Shown: positions 22,341 to 33,542 of the stretch, piece by piece
How the letters are laid out: every line of letters begins with the position of its first letter
Position numbering within the stretch: the first letter of the stretch is position 1
NCBI GenBank assembly: GCA_025526935.1
Contig: JAHLKD010000019.1
Location: 248,001 to 312,000 of the forward strand
From: Cladochytrium replicatum
Lineage: Eukaryota; Chytridiomycota; Chytridiomycetes; Cladochytriales; Cladochytriaceae
Direction of reading: 5' to 3'
Length of the DNA: 64,000 nt
Notes under the pieces: model-generated
What the model saw: the letters and a program-made list of their open reading frames with translations, nothing else
What the model was told of the DNA's origin: nothing
The model's database searches: none
Translations under genes and position numbers: made by a program

Positions 22341-24530
22341 CTATGCGGTCGTCGTGGCCCTCCCATTTTCATTCGAAGCAGTCCCGCCCGTCCTCTCACC
22401 CCTCTCCATCATCACAATCTCCTGCTCCTCCTCCCGCCTGCGTCCAATCCGTACCCTCGGAACCCTCAGCCGCCCCAAACTCCTCCTCCGCCGCTCAGCG
22501 CCTATCCCAACCCGATCCTGCACAACCACAACCCCCGGCGCCGTCGTCATGGTCGTCACATCTCCATGCCCCGCCGGGACATCATCACCTTCGTCCTCTT
22601 CGTCGTGCGCGATACCCAGGAAACTCCGCAGGTCGACCCTGCACAGCGGACACGCGCAGCTCTGTTCGGCCAGCCACACGTCCACGCACTCCTTGTGGAA
22701 GACATGCTCGCATGAGGGTAGGATGCGCACTGCGTCGCCGTCGTCGAAGCGCTCGAGACAGATGGAGCAGAGGGGTTTGGTCGGGTCGCGGAGTGTCGAT
22801 GCGCGGGACCGGACGCTCATGGCGCGATTAGGTGGGGGCGGGTAGGCGTGCGTTGTTGCTGTTGGGGAGGTTGTGGGTTCGAGGTCAATGGTCACGAGTT
22901 CGGGCGTTGGCTCGAGAATCGCGGGTTGGGGAGGGGAGGTGCTGGATAGGGTCGAGTTGGATGGTGTTGAAGTAAGAGTCGACTTGTCGGGTGTGGCGGA
23001 CAGTGTGCCAGATGGCGTGCCTGAGAGTGTGGATTTGGAGGGTATGCCAGAGAGCTTCGACTTAGTCTCCTCATTCGAAGAAGTTCCCTCGTCAGCCGTC
23101 GCAACCAGTTTTGCATCCTTAGCATCCTTAGCATCCTTAGCATTTTTCGCGTCGTCCTTCACATCTCCCTTATCATCGCCCGCCTCCTTCTCTTCCCCAT
23201 CTTCTTCATCATCGTCATCGAAATACTCGCCTTTGCGACGGAGCTCGGAAAGCCACCAGGAGCGCGTAAACACCCGCTCGGGAATCTTTTTAATCGCTTC
23301 CTCACTCAACACGGGCCGTCTCTGCAACTGCAGCGGCGTGTTTTCGGTTCCTCCAAGACCCATCTGCTGCCTCCTCGCCATTAGGTCCCGCATGCGCCTG
23401 CGTACGCGCCACTGGAGGTAGACGGACGTGGGCACCCAGATTCCCAGGACGACGGCAATCCCGACGAGCCCCAAGCGCAGAAACTCGTCCAGGGCGTTAG
23501 TTCCCGTCTTGAGCTCAACAGAGAACGTGAGTCGGACGGCCTGGTTGATACTCGTGGCACGGAGTTCCTTGAGGGACTGAATGTTGGTCAAGGTACCGTT
23601 CGCGCGGGATATGTAGGCGATCGCGTAGTGGCTTGAATAGTACGTCGAGGAGACGTTGCCGGCTTCGAGGAGATCTTCTGGGTCAAGGAAGCCCGCGGAG
23701 ACGCGCGCGCTGTCGCGAAGGAGTGCGTAATCGTTCGGGTAGGCAGTGACGATGGCTGGGACTGTAAACGGAGAGTCGTATTCCTCACCAAAGACTTTTT
23801 GGAGGTCTGATTTGTAGGAGAGGTCGATCGCAAACTGGGATTGGGAGGCGAAGATAAAGACAGCGACGAGAGATGCGTTGAGAGGGGAGGAGGTGATGCG
23901 GGCCATGCGGGTTGCCATGGAGAGTTTGCAGGCGTTGGGAAGGCCCTTGTCGGCGAAATTGACGAGACCGATGAGGGGATAGCCAGAACTCAAAAGAGAC
24001 CAGCCAGTGCGGGAATAAGTGATGCAGCCATCGCCCAGATCGACGAGGAGGCCAGCAACTATGGGCGAGCTTGAGCCGACGCCAATGGTAGTAGGTCTGT
24101 TGTAGGCTGAGCCCGAGATCTGCATGGACTGGAAGTTGTACAAGGCAGTTGTCTGGTTGAGTGTCAGGATGTTTGGAAAGTCGCCGGTGACGACGGGTGC
24201 AGTTGGGATGGAGAAAGACGAGTTTGAGGAAGGGTTTGAGAGGGTAGAGTTTGCATCGGCCCAGGGCAGCGGAGAAAGGATGCTGGAAGTGTTGACAGTG
24301 GCGCCCATACCGTTTGTAGCGTAGGCATCGTACTTTCTGTTTGCATCAGAAACGTTGTTTGACGAGTAGCTGGTTGTGTACGAAGGGGGAGTCCAGTTTG
24401 CGCCTTGGTTGGATAGCGAACTTGAGTCGAGAACAAAGGGGACGTAGGGATGGCCAGCGCCGTTCGCAGCAACGGCCACAGCATGCACTACCAGCTCTAC
24501 CAGGGCTACCAGCGCTACTCGGCCTTGCAT
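22341..24530 (-). CDS. PA-domain/transmembrane/RING-H2 ubiquitin ligase (729 aa)
   Basis: Single exon. It has a hydrophobic signal at residues 1-22, then a luminal, N-glycosylation-rich region with a PA-like fold (about 155-330; SSPIVAGLLVDLGDGC, PLIGLVNFADKGLPNACK). One transmembrane helix (about 350-372, GLVGIAVVLGIWVPTSVYL) and a basic/acidic cytosolic linker follow. The RING-H2 is at about 590-635: CSICLERF, HVFHKEC, CPLCRVDL, with all eight zinc ligands. This is the layout of RNF13/GRAIL-type E3 ligases of endosomes and lysosomes. The linker has a short KDA repeat encoded by direct 9-base units near 23118-23147. Substrates unknown. Confidence 0.85.
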   Translation of the reverse strand: MQGRVALVALVELVVHAVAVAANGAGHPYVPFVLDSSSLSNQGANWTPPSYTTSYSSNNVSDANRKYDAYATNGMGATVNTSSILSPLPWADANSTLSNPSSNSSFSIPTAPVVTGDFPNILTLNQTTALYNFQSMQISGSAYNRPTTIGVGSSSPIVAGLLVDLGDGCITYSRTGWSLLSSGYPLIGLVNFADKGLPNACKLSMATRMARITSSPLNASLVAVFIFASQSQFAIDLSYKSDLQKVFGEEYDSPFTVPAIVTAYPNDYALLRDSARVSAGFLDPEDLLEAGNVSSTYYSSHYAIAYISRANGTLTNIQSLKELRATSINQAVRLTFSVELKTGTNALDEFLRLGLVGIAVVLGIWVPTSVYLQWRVRRRMRDLMARRQQMGLGGTENTPLQLQRRPVLSEEAIKKIPERVFTRSWWLSELRRKGEYFDDDDEEDGEEKEAGDDKGDVKDDAKNAKDAKDAKDAKLVATADEGTSSNEETKSKLSGIPSKSTLSGTPSGTLSATPDKSTLTSTPSNSTLSSTSPPQPAILEPTPELVTIDLEPTTSPTATTHAYPPPPNRAMSVRSRASTLRDPTKPLCSICLERFDDGDAVRILPSCEHVFHKECVDVWLAEQSCACPLCRVDLRSFLGIAHDEEDEGDDVPAGHGDVTTMTTAPGVVVVQDRVGIGAERRRRSLGRLRVPRVRIGRRREEEQEIVMMERGERTGGTASNENGRATTTA

Positions 24531-24770
24531 GGTGAATTGTGTTCAGTTTTTTTGCACCGGAGAAAGTGATGATTTGATGAGTTTTGGGATCGGGGAGGCA
24601 GACACCGACTGAGGTGATAAAAATACAAGCATTTTTGTTTTTGTAGTGTGATCATCACCAGGGTTACTTCAAGTTGGAAGATCTGCACAAATAACTGAAT
24701 CTGTTATATCAATATTTATATCAGATTCAACTTGAATTGCCATTTGTTTTCGAGGGAAGCCTCTTTTTTG

Positions 24771-24872
24771 AACACCTCTTTTTGAAACTATATAGTGTAT
24801 GTCGTATACTATTTTACCGAAACACCTCTTTTTGAAACTATATAGTGTGTATGTCGTAGACTATTTTACCAA
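24771..24872. repeat. Two tandem about 51-bp direct repeats
   Basis: Units 24771-24820 and 24821-24872 share AACACCTCTTTTTGAAACTA and the following TATAGTGTATGTCGTA core. They differ by a 2-base TG expansion and three substitutions. Each unit carries a partial inverted repeat (ATAGTG...TACTAT). They lie between the RING gene promoter and a Helitron remnant. Confidence 0.8.
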
Positions 24873-24950
24873 AATACTTCATGATTACATTTCTTAAGGT
24901 ATGGACACGACTGTGGAAACTCCATTTCGTTAGAATGGGCTGGTCTGCAG

Positions 24951-25205
24951 CTATTTGGTCGGAGGACGGTTCTGGAATTCTTGCCATTTAGCATTTGCAG
25001 TCATTGTGATAAAGAATGAATGTTTACCAACTTTTCTTGCCAGAGCTAGTGCATTTGCAACCTGCTCAGAACACCAGCGTTGAGATGCATTGAATGCTTG
25101 GAGCAATATTGAAGTTTCGATGAGTTTGCGTCCGAGAGAAAAGAAATTGGGAGGGTTATCGATAAACTTGATCTCTGGAAATGCAATTGCTATTTCAAAT
25201 TCCAG
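24951..25205 (-). mobile_element. Helitron Rep-domain remnant
   Basis: The reverse strand reads LLQAFNASQRWCSEQVANAL, then ALARKVGKHSFFITMTANAKWQEF. This matches the Helitron_like_N block of Helitron Rep/helicase proteins (S..y......a..vR.fGkP.lFiTfTcNp.WpE). Only this part is readable: a stop follows at 24951, and upstream frames are broken. No helicase motifs and no Helitron 5'-TC/3'-CTRR ends were identified nearby. Dead fragment. Confidence 0.55.
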
Positions 25206-25550
25206 CAGGGACTGATCTCATGTCCAGAAATACATGGATGGGATATCCAATACTTGGATACTTTAGTCGTTCCGAAAAACTCAAGTTCCTCGTCGTTCAT
25301 CCTGTGAGCCGAGATATGGTCGCCAAACAGGAGTTTTAGATCGGGATAAGCGAGAGTATGTTCGCTCTATCGAGTACCATTCGAGTGGGCAAAATATGAG
25401 CTGAGATTCCCCAACTTGCCAGTGGTTTGGTGTTTTTTTGGCAGTCTGACTAGAATTTTATCTCACAGCCGACACAAATTTTTCCATCCCCTAAACATGA
25501 TAAACAAAATGGAACGCACTCGCTCTTGCTGAACTGTGATTTTGTCCGTC

Positions 25551-26240
25551 ATGCTTGAGCAATCCGAGGTATTTGTGGACCATGTAGTACTTCCCCATAT
25601 CATTAAACCATTCGGAAATTCCCTTCAGCTCTCCCCGCTCTACCTAGCCGTCCATGACAAAAGGTACATGGCTCCCGCCGGCGGCCTGACTCTCATGGTC
25701 AAATCCTCAATCGACAAATCCGAAACCTTCACAGTCACAAACCACGCCACCAGCGAAGTCCTCTTCCACACCCGCCGCGGCTTCAAATCCCTCGTCGTCA
25801 TAGAGGACCACCTCACAAAGCAAGTCATCGGTAAAATGAACGTGAACGTCTTCGGAGGCGAGAAGAACGGCTTGGACGCGGAGAGGCACCAGCTCTACCA
25901 TGTGGAAACGAAGGTGGAGGGTGAATGGGAGAAGGAAGACAAGACGTTCACGGCGGGAGTGAAGAATACGCTCGACGGATTGGATTACGAGATCAGCTTG
26001 AAGATTTGGCATGAGACTGGGAAGTGGGAGTATTACACAAACTTGAATGGGTTTAAGAAAACCGTGGCTCTGTGTGAGAGGATAGACGATAAGGAAACGG
26101 ATAACAAGTACTCTTACATGATCACCATCACGGAGGGAATGGATATGGTGTTGGTTCTGTTGTTGACATTGCTGGCCCACGGCGGGAAATCGAAGCTAAA
26201 GGAAATTGCAACCACCAGCTTTTGGTTCCTTATGCTTTGA
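25551..26240 (+). CDS. LURP-one-related/tubby-like (LOR, DUF567) protein
   Basis: Single open frame of 229 residues from the ATG in CCGTCATGCTTGAGC. The tubby/phospholipid-scramblase-like fold is suggested by LYLAVHDKRY, LTLMVKSSIDKSETFTVTNHATSE, VLFHTRRGFKSLVVIEDHLTKQVIGKM and a late hydrophobic strand/helix (ITEGMDMVLVLLLTLLA), which match the order of LOR-family blocks. Cellular role in fungi unknown. A broken tandem paralogue follows at 26440. Single-exon structure contrasts with the intron-rich neighbours. Confidence 0.6.
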   Translation: MLEQSEVFVDHVVLPHIIKPFGNSLQLSPLYLAVHDKRYMAPAGGLTLMVKSSIDKSETFTVTNHATSEVLFHTRRGFKSLVVIEDHLTKQVIGKMNVNVFGGEKNGLDAERHQLYHVETKVEGEWEKEDKTFTAGVKNTLDGLDYEISLKIWHETGKWEYYTNLNGFKKTVALCERIDDKETDNKYSYMITITEGMDMVLVLLLTLLAHGGKSKLKEIATTSFWFLML

Positions 26241-26439
26241 GTCGAATATCCACCAATTGTCCCCTAACACCAAAAATAAATACAGCTGCGATTTTAAAAC
26301 ATGGAATCGCTGATCAGGGGACAGTGAGGACTGAAGGCTTTGTAGCCCAAACACCTAAGATGATCGCTCAACTGACGGTGCCAAGTTCACCTCAACATCT
26401 TGTACTACTTTCCTTCATCAGCCCTCCTCTATAACCGAG

Positions 26440-27077
26440 TTTCCGTTTACGGCTTTCACCGCTCTATCTCGCCGTGCATGACAAGAAATACACGGCCCCA
26501 CCCAACCTCCCAACCAACATTCTCAAATCCTCCTCCGACAAACCCCAAACCTTCATACTCTCAAACTACTCCAACCAAGGCTCCCCTTCGCTCCTCCATG
26601 TTCGCCGCGGTGTCAAATCCCTCGTGATCATTGTCGTCAAGCTCGATACCCCGCCATTCACAAACAAGCGGATCGCAGTGGACGGGATCATCCAGATGCC
26701 AGGCTGTACAGGCTCGAGCAGCCGATTGAGGACGAGAGACGGACGTTTACTGCTATTGTGAGCAACTTTTTGGACGGTTTGGAGTACGTGGTGAAGTGCG
26801 GACGACGAGGGATCATTAGGTGTACTTTGTGGTGATCCACGGCGAGAGAAGAGTCGTTTGGGTGGGAGAAAGGTTCAAAGATCCTGAGAGCGACAACCCA
26901 TTCTCGTACCAGCTGCATGTTTCGGAGGGTTTGGATCTTGGTGTGGTGGTTATGCGGACGATGGCGGTGAATGGAGGTGATTCCAAGCTGGCGAATACGA
27001 TGGGTGGGGTCGTGACTGTGTTTGCGACCACCAGGCACCTGGCGGCACCTGGCGGCATTTACTTGTCCTTTGGGTGA
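26440..27077 (+). pseudogene. Broken tandem paralogue of the LURP-one-like gene
   Basis: Blocks parallel the gene at 25551 in the same order: ALYLAVHDKKYTAP-like, KPQTFILSNYSNQGS, LLHVRRGVKSLVII, then (after a frameshift near 26700) LYRLEQPIEDERRTFTAIVS and NFLDGLEYVVK. After a second shift near 26822 it reads YFVVIHGERRVVWVGERF and SYQLHVSEGLDLGVVVMRTM. No splice sites explain the shifts. An 11-base unit (ACCTGGCGGC) is repeated near 27036. It is therefore a decayed duplicate. Confidence 0.6.
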
Positions 27078-27355
27078 TAAACAAATAAACGGATTGTTTT
27101 TAGTTTGCTGACGAGTACAGTTATTTTGTTCGTTTCGTAATACAGCGGAGTATTGTGCGACATTCTTTGCATCGGTCCAAAAAGAAGTGAAGTAGGAAGG
27201 AAACATTATACACCAAAAATATGTTCTCAGAACTGATGACTTTTCGAAAAGACGAAGAAATAGAACCAAAGTGAAAGAAAAGTTTTTCAAGTACCATTTC
27301 CGTTTTCGTAAAAAAGCATCAATTCCAGAAACCAGTAAGCTGTAGCTATATCTGT

Positions 27356-29754
27356 CTAGCAGGTCGGGTCGACGGTAAAGTCGTCCTCGAAAGTCGTGTC
27401 TCCAGCCTTGATGTTGAAGCCCAGACCCCTCTTGGCGAACCCGGCCTGAATCTCACACTTTAACTTCCCGCCGTTAAACTCCTTGTCCGCCAACAAGATC
27501 GCGTCCCTGGCGTCGATCACGGTCGGGTTGCACGGCAGCAATTTCAACGAGTCCATCACAATCTGCATCAGCACAGTGTTGCCCTTCCCGCTCTTCACGT
27601 CGTCCTTGAGATTATCCGACGCTCCCAGCTTGTCCACTACGTTCCAGTACGCTTCGTAAAGCATCTCCATAAACACCTCACCGATAAAGTGCACGTCCTG
27701 GTTGTCCAGTGAGCCCGAGGTGCGGATGGACGAGTATGTGTTCTTGTTGACCGCGGTTGAGGTGGAGTACTGCTGCGTCCGAACACCTTTGGCGGAGTTT
27801 GTGACGTAGGTTCCGACGCCAATGTTGAGCGCACGGGTGTCGGTGGATTTAATGACGGGGAGCACGCCAAAGAAGTCCGACCAGCCCTCGCCGAGACCCA
27901 CGGATTCAACCGTGGTCAAGCAGTTGGCGTTCGCATTGCCGCCGACGAGACGGTTCGAGACGCCGTGGCCGAGCTCGTGGAGGACGATGGGGTTCTCCAG
28001 GGCGCCGTCGCGGCCGGGGTTTGTGAGTGTGAAGACAAACATGCGCATACGGCCGGGGGTTCCGTCCGGAGGCGTGGCGAACTATTAACAGATCAAAAGA
28101 AGTGAGCACATTGAAGTACAACGGATTGATTGCAAAAACTCACGTTGGCGTTGTTGGTGCCGGAACCATCCTGGGCAGATGCGACGACGGGGTCGTTGCC
28201 CTTGCCGCCCTTACCAAAGTTGTCAAACTGGAAGTTTCCAGTCGCCTCGGTGAAACCGTAGGCGTAGAACAGGTCGTGTGCGGCGTTGGACACAAAGAAC
28301 ATGTTTGTGATACTTGCGTCAACGTATTCAGGCGGTTCCTGCCTGGTGTCATCGACGGCAAAGTTGAACACAAAGTTGCTGTTACCGTTCGCACGCTGAT
28401 TGTTGATGACATTATTTGCGTCCTGGGGGTTCGACACTGCAATGACGTTGTTGCCTGCAGTCGTGGATTGGGCACCGCGGCCGTTGTTGAAGTCGTTCCA
28501 GCCGACGGGGGAGAATTTTTCGTCCTCGGGCGACACGACTGTCTTGAGCCCATCTTCGACCGAAACCTGGCCGAGCGGGACGACGGACCAGGTGGTCTTT
28601 TGAATAGCACGGCGGTTCAGGGAGTTTTGAACGGGGGCAGCAGGTGAAAGTGCGTGCTCACGGACAATGTCGCTGACAGAGCGGGCGAAGTAGGCACGAC
28701 TACCTCCGGTGCGGCGAGTGAGACCGGATTTCGAGTGGCAGGTGAGGCGGTTGGATGCAGCGCGGCGGGACAGACCGGTTTCGCGGCGAGCAAGACGGTT
28801 TCGTTTAGCGCGGCAGGTGAGGCGGTTGGAGGTTTCGCGCTTGGAGAGGTGGGAGTAGGGGTTGTGAAGGGGAATCATTGAGTTGGAGACCCAGTCGTTC
28901 GCACCGAGGACTTGGCCCGTGGTGGCACTGACGATCACACTTGGCCTGACACATCATAAGGAGTTGGTTAACAAGTCATGCAAAACTTGGGCCGCCCAGT
29001 CTCACCATGCGTCCTCCATCTCAACAGCGAAAGACCAAACCAGCTCGGCGGTCTTGTCCTTGGTTTGGTAGTACTTGAGTTTGGGTTCGACCGGGGAGAG
29101 TGCGCCGGGGACACCGGTGATGGATGGAGAGTCCTCCGCGCCAGTGCTCTTCAGCTTCTTGGCTTTGAAGGATTTGTCGCCGATGGTATGCACGAAAGCA
29201 ACGACGGCATCGATGGCGGAAACCGTGGGAGTGTCAGCGATAGCTTCGGCAGCAAAGTCCTCCTCCTCAGCATCAAGTTCCTCCGCCACCTCCTCTTCCT
29301 CATCTTCGTCTTCCTCATCCTCATCGTTGCGGGCACGCTTGACAAGTTTTTTTTTTTTGGCGGCAGCGTCATCGAACCACGACGAACCCCACGAGAGGAC
29401 TTTGCCCTCCTTGGAAACGACGACGCTGACATGGCTGTTTGCGAAAGCCTTTCCGTTCTTCAGCTGTGTTGCATGGACAACAGTCGCCCCGTTGTTGGGG
29501 TCTTTGTATTCAGCAGTGACTTCGACAGAGCTGTCGAGTGAGTCAAGGTCGAGTTTGCTCTGGATGAATTCCCGTGCGATTTGCGCGGGATCGGATGAGC
29601 TGGCCTTGAACGCTGGAGTGGTAGTGAAAGAGTGCTGAGGGTAGTAGTAAGCGGGAAGCTTTGAAAAGTGCTGCTCGTTGAGAGGAACGGAGGCTACAGC
29701 CGAGAGGGAGGCCAGTGCGAGAAGGCATGCAGCCGACAACCTGAAGACCACCAT
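27356..29754 (-). CDS. Fungalysin-type extracellular metalloprotease (M36), 758 aa
   Basis: Exons 29754-29006, 28945-28144 and 28081-27356. Signal peptide MVVFRLSAACLLALASLSAV; FTP-type propeptide (ARE FIQSKL, VVHATQLKNGKAFANSHVSV). The catalytic domain has VLHELGH (His552, Glu553, His556) and the third zinc ligand Glu582 in GLGEGWSD. Secreted M36 enzymes digest extracellular proteins and are expanded in chytrids. Unusual here are an acidic run (residues 143-166) in the propeptide and an Arg-rich segment (285-333) with a repeated SNRLTC motif just before the mature domain. The catalytic domain appears complete. Confidence 0.92.
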
Positions 29755-29909
29755 TGTGCTTGTGAGAGTGAACAACAACACACCAGAGGTACTGGCTGGG
29801 CGTCTTTCAGTTATTGCCTGGGTATATTTAACACAAATTTGAGCCGTGCGGCCTGCCGTCGCAGTGATGACCGCAGCACTCCCATTGGCCCAATCTTATT
29901 TTTAGCCCA

Positions 29910-30311
29910 TCACATCGCCCCCTTGGCATCACGTGTCGCCCGCAACCCTGCCACTGCCACCGTTTCATCTGTAGAATGAATTGGCTTGGCACGCTTCTTT
30001 TGCTGCTGGGTGTATGGCGGTTCCAGACTGGTGTGGCGATTAATCTCGGAACCACTCGCGGGCTTGGCGATGACGGTTGCATTCCTGTCATCAACACTGT
30101 CAACACTGGTGGATCCATTGCCGCCGGTACTCTGATCGGTGCCTTCGTCTGAGATCAATCCTCGTCGCACCATTTCATCGAAATCTCCATCATGAGTGGG
30201 CTCTTCGTTCAATGCTGCTGAGGATCTACCGCGCACGCCGGGTTGTGACAGGTAGCTGTAGAACCCGTGGTTGGGATTGTACGCAGTGCTCATGCTGTAT
30301 GTCGATGCCAT
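29910..30311 (-). CDS. Hypothetical hydrophilic protein (133 aa)
   Basis: Single exon starting MASTYSMSTAYNPNHGFYSY. It is Ser/Thr/Asp-rich, without a signal peptide, membrane segment or known domain; VRRGLISDEGTDQS and a basic QQQKKRAKP stretch stand out. It lies upstream of the fungalysin on the same strand. A chance open frame cannot be excluded. Confidence 0.4.
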   Translation of the reverse strand: MASTYSMSTAYNPNHGFYSYLSQPGVRGRSSAALNEEPTHDGDFDEMVRRGLISDEGTDQSTGGNGSTSVDSVDDRNATVIAKPASGSEINRHTSLEPPYTQQQKKRAKPIHSTDETVAVAGLRATRDAKGAM

Positions 30312-33300
30312 TTGTGTAATTTAAACAGTTTTGACTTTCGAAAATGCTTCTTGGTGTGTTTTGGAGCAGTGAACTGATTTTACAGACCCCACAGAAATTT
30401 GGCGGAGGGTTCGAGTGGCAGAATACGAAGGTGTCTGTCCATTGCTCATCAGTTTCCAGATCACAACACATACATCTGCCTGCCATACCTTCTGCTTTTG
30501 TAAAGCGAGCTTCTTTGCACTGCTACTTACGAACAAGCTTTGCAAAGACCGCCGTGATCCGACTGTGGCTGGGGTTCTCCGATCGTGAATCGTGTTCCAA
30601 ATAAAGTATAGATAGGGAAAGTTGAAGCTCAAAAATATGTTAATAATAACATAGACTAAATGAGCGACCACGCGGTCCGCTTGATGGTTACGTTGTATTG
30701 AATGGTGGTAAGACCCTGTTTAATCTGCGACAGTTCACAATGATGTCTGCAGTAGCCTTTTCTCACGCCTCTTGGCTCGATTGAGTACTTTGCTTCATGG
30801 CTCACTTCTACAATTCCGCCGAAATTCCCACTTGTTCAACTTGTCACGCCAATCGCCAAAGCAAATTACTTGGATCCAACCTTGCTTATCGCTGTCGATT
30901 TGTGCTCGAGTCTTTGGTGAAACATGCGGAGATCAGTGTGGTTGAGATTCTGCCGCCACATTGGATCTTGAATCAGACAGAATTGTTGTGCACTGTAACG
31001 ATGAACATGATCTTACCGCATCGTTGACCCGTGCCTGAGTGTGTACGGTCATTGGTCCAAACCAAAGGTCGATCGGTCCGGACTCTGTCAATAACACAAC
31101 GATGGCGCAAAGGCCTCGATTGATGGAAGTGAATAGGCGTGATAATCCTGGTGTCGGATACTGCGACGTAAGTGAGAACTTGATTGAGAGCTCGAAGGAT
31201 GGGGGAACATAATTGATATGATCAGCCAGCGCCAGCTATAAGCTTGCACTGTTGTTTTCAACACTGTGCAACGAGCTGCGGAGCGGCAGTGAACCAGTAA
31301 CAAACTCCCCGAACACCAAAGCATTGAGAGAAAATTCTGTCTTGTTCACGGGGTGTGTTGCAGCTCTAGATCGATCGAGCTCATGAAGTTCCAAACGAGA
31401 TGACTTAACGTTTCTTCTTCAACTCACTTGTCACCAAACCGCATCCCCTGCTTCCAACATTGGTTTTGGCTCAAGATTATTTCCGGTATTGCTGTATCGT
31501 CAGCCAGTTTCCTGTGTATGATACGTCTGTTCTTTATACTCACCCGCGTTCACCATAACTCAATCTTTCCAAAACGAAAACAGGAAGTGACGCGTCAGTT
31601 CTACATCATTCAACTTTGTATTCGCGTTCCTCATTATTGTGGTCTCCGGCCTCGGCCTGCATTGCAACCTTCGTGTTGCTCTATAGGGCATTGCTTTGGG
31701 CGAATGCAGAGGCAATCGTGAACATTGACCATTTGGGAGCAGCCAAAGGTTAAGAAGGGAGAATGAACCACATTGTTCTCTCGGCGGAAATCACTGAAGT
31801 CCAAAGCATTGATACAATAAGTACGCACTACCCACTCTTCTGAATTCAAATGTGTGCGAACTGTGTGCTGTGGGAAGGGGAGTTTTTGTGCAAAATTTGA
31901 AGCCCAAGGCAACAAGGGGTCGAGGGGAGCTCATAAACGCTCCTTAAGCTCTAAACAATCGTTGATCTCCCTCACTTATCGAGTCATCAGCCTGCACACC
32001 TCAACCTGAGCAATGTTGCCATTCGAATTGTTCTCACTTTTGCTGTTCCCTACCTTCCAGAACCCATCCAAAGACCCGAGGCTGCTCCGTCAAACGACCT
32101 GTACACTACTGCGACCATTTTGCTTTCTGAAGAGATTGTTGGTCTTAACGCCCTTGTGACGGAAGGTACTAGTTGGGATGTTGAATGGCTCTGCGTTCCT
32201 AAAGGACGACGTAAGCTGGGTCAGACCGACTAAAATAGAAATTGGAAACATAGCTGTTTGTGCAGTCACCGCCTTCGGTTGCTCGAACTTCTCAGAGAGA
32301 TGAAGTTTACGTTTATTCATTGCTTTGGTTGATCTTTTCCACACATTGATATTCAAGTTGTGATGCAATTGAAGTTCAGAGAAATAGCGAATATCTGCAT
32401 CTTCTTACGTTGTCTGGATCTGATATTTTTATTCCGTTACGTCATTGCCAAAATATCAGACACAAACAGTTCAGTCTGATGCAGCTTGTCTTATTGAATG
32501 ATCTTGCTCATTCTTTGTTCACAAGTTTTGCTAGCTGTATTATAGTACCAAGCAACGAACAGACCAAAACAGCGAAATCAAAGACAAGGTTATCTATTCT
32601 CCTTTATCAAACCCCTCTTGGAACTAACGACAACCACTCCCAGGATTGGATTGTTTGGCACTCCAACATTTTCAACTGTGTTCTATGGGTGTTCTTTGGT
32701 GTTTCTCGAGGTCAATCGACCAGCATATAAGTGAACGATGGGAACAACCGCTTCACATCTCTAAACATTACGGAATCGAGACTCTGAACTGCTGTGTTGT
32801 CACATAACATAGAAGTGCCACGAGTCGTGCCAATAGTGCGGTCCTAACAAGTATCATCGCCATGATGTAAGAACTCGAGGAAAGCCAAAAATGTTGGAAT
32901 GAGGAACTGCACTGCCTCTCCACGATCGGCCACCTCCCATCTCTTCATCCAACGAAACACTTAAATCCTAGATTGCCCCTTCAAGCTTACTCAAAGTCCC
33001 TAGCTTGCTTCCGCTGTTTTTCTCATAAAAAAGAAATTTTCGTCGCACCTCCAAATCGAAACTTTTTTGCTTCCAGCGATCAAGGAAAATTCACTTTCGA
33101 GCGAAATGGAGCATTAAAACAAAAAACTTAAAATGGAAATTTGGAAGTTTAAAAAGTAAAGCATTTCTATTGCTGCGCCGCGCGTCGAGGGTCGCGTCTC
33201 TGTCGAAACGAACGATCTCTTCATTGAAGGGAGCAGCGGTGCAATCTCTCCGGTGCTGATACTCCATTGAAGGTCTGGATCAACACCAAAATTCGGTCAT

Positions 33301-33542
33301 CCATTCCATAGTCATAAGGAATCGTCGTTTTTGATGGGTATGCATTTTTACTGATGTTTAAAACGGCCAAGCGAAATCCTAACTTCCGCACTGGACAGGC
33401 TTAGAGTCTAAATCGATCCACTCCTCTCTAATCTTCTACGCTCCCATCCAAGTTCTGGCTTCTGGATTGATCTTCGTTGGATCGGATCGCACAATAGCGG
33501 TTGAATCACAAATCCAAGTGTGTTGTTCTTTCTACCTGGTCG
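30312..33542. other. 3.2 kb stretch without recognisable genes
   Basis: Both strands show only short frames without domains, consistent splice pairs or transposon motifs. A/T-rich homopolymer runs lie at 33020-33170, just upstream of FAM72. No tRNA cloverleaf was recognised. It could hold small lineage-specific genes or noncoding RNA that cannot be seen by eye. Confidence 0.5.

Noticed and set aside
23118-23147. Short AGCATCCTT repeats as a CRISPR-like array
   Set aside because: Uninterrupted 9-bp codon repeats inside an exon (KDA repeats), no spacers.
22307-23421. Forward frames over the RING gene
   Set aside because: Antisense shadows; the reverse strand has signal, TM and complete RING-H2.
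29075-29638. Forward Ser-rich frame over the fungalysin first exon
   Set aside because: Antisense of the acidic (GAG/GAA) propeptide segment.
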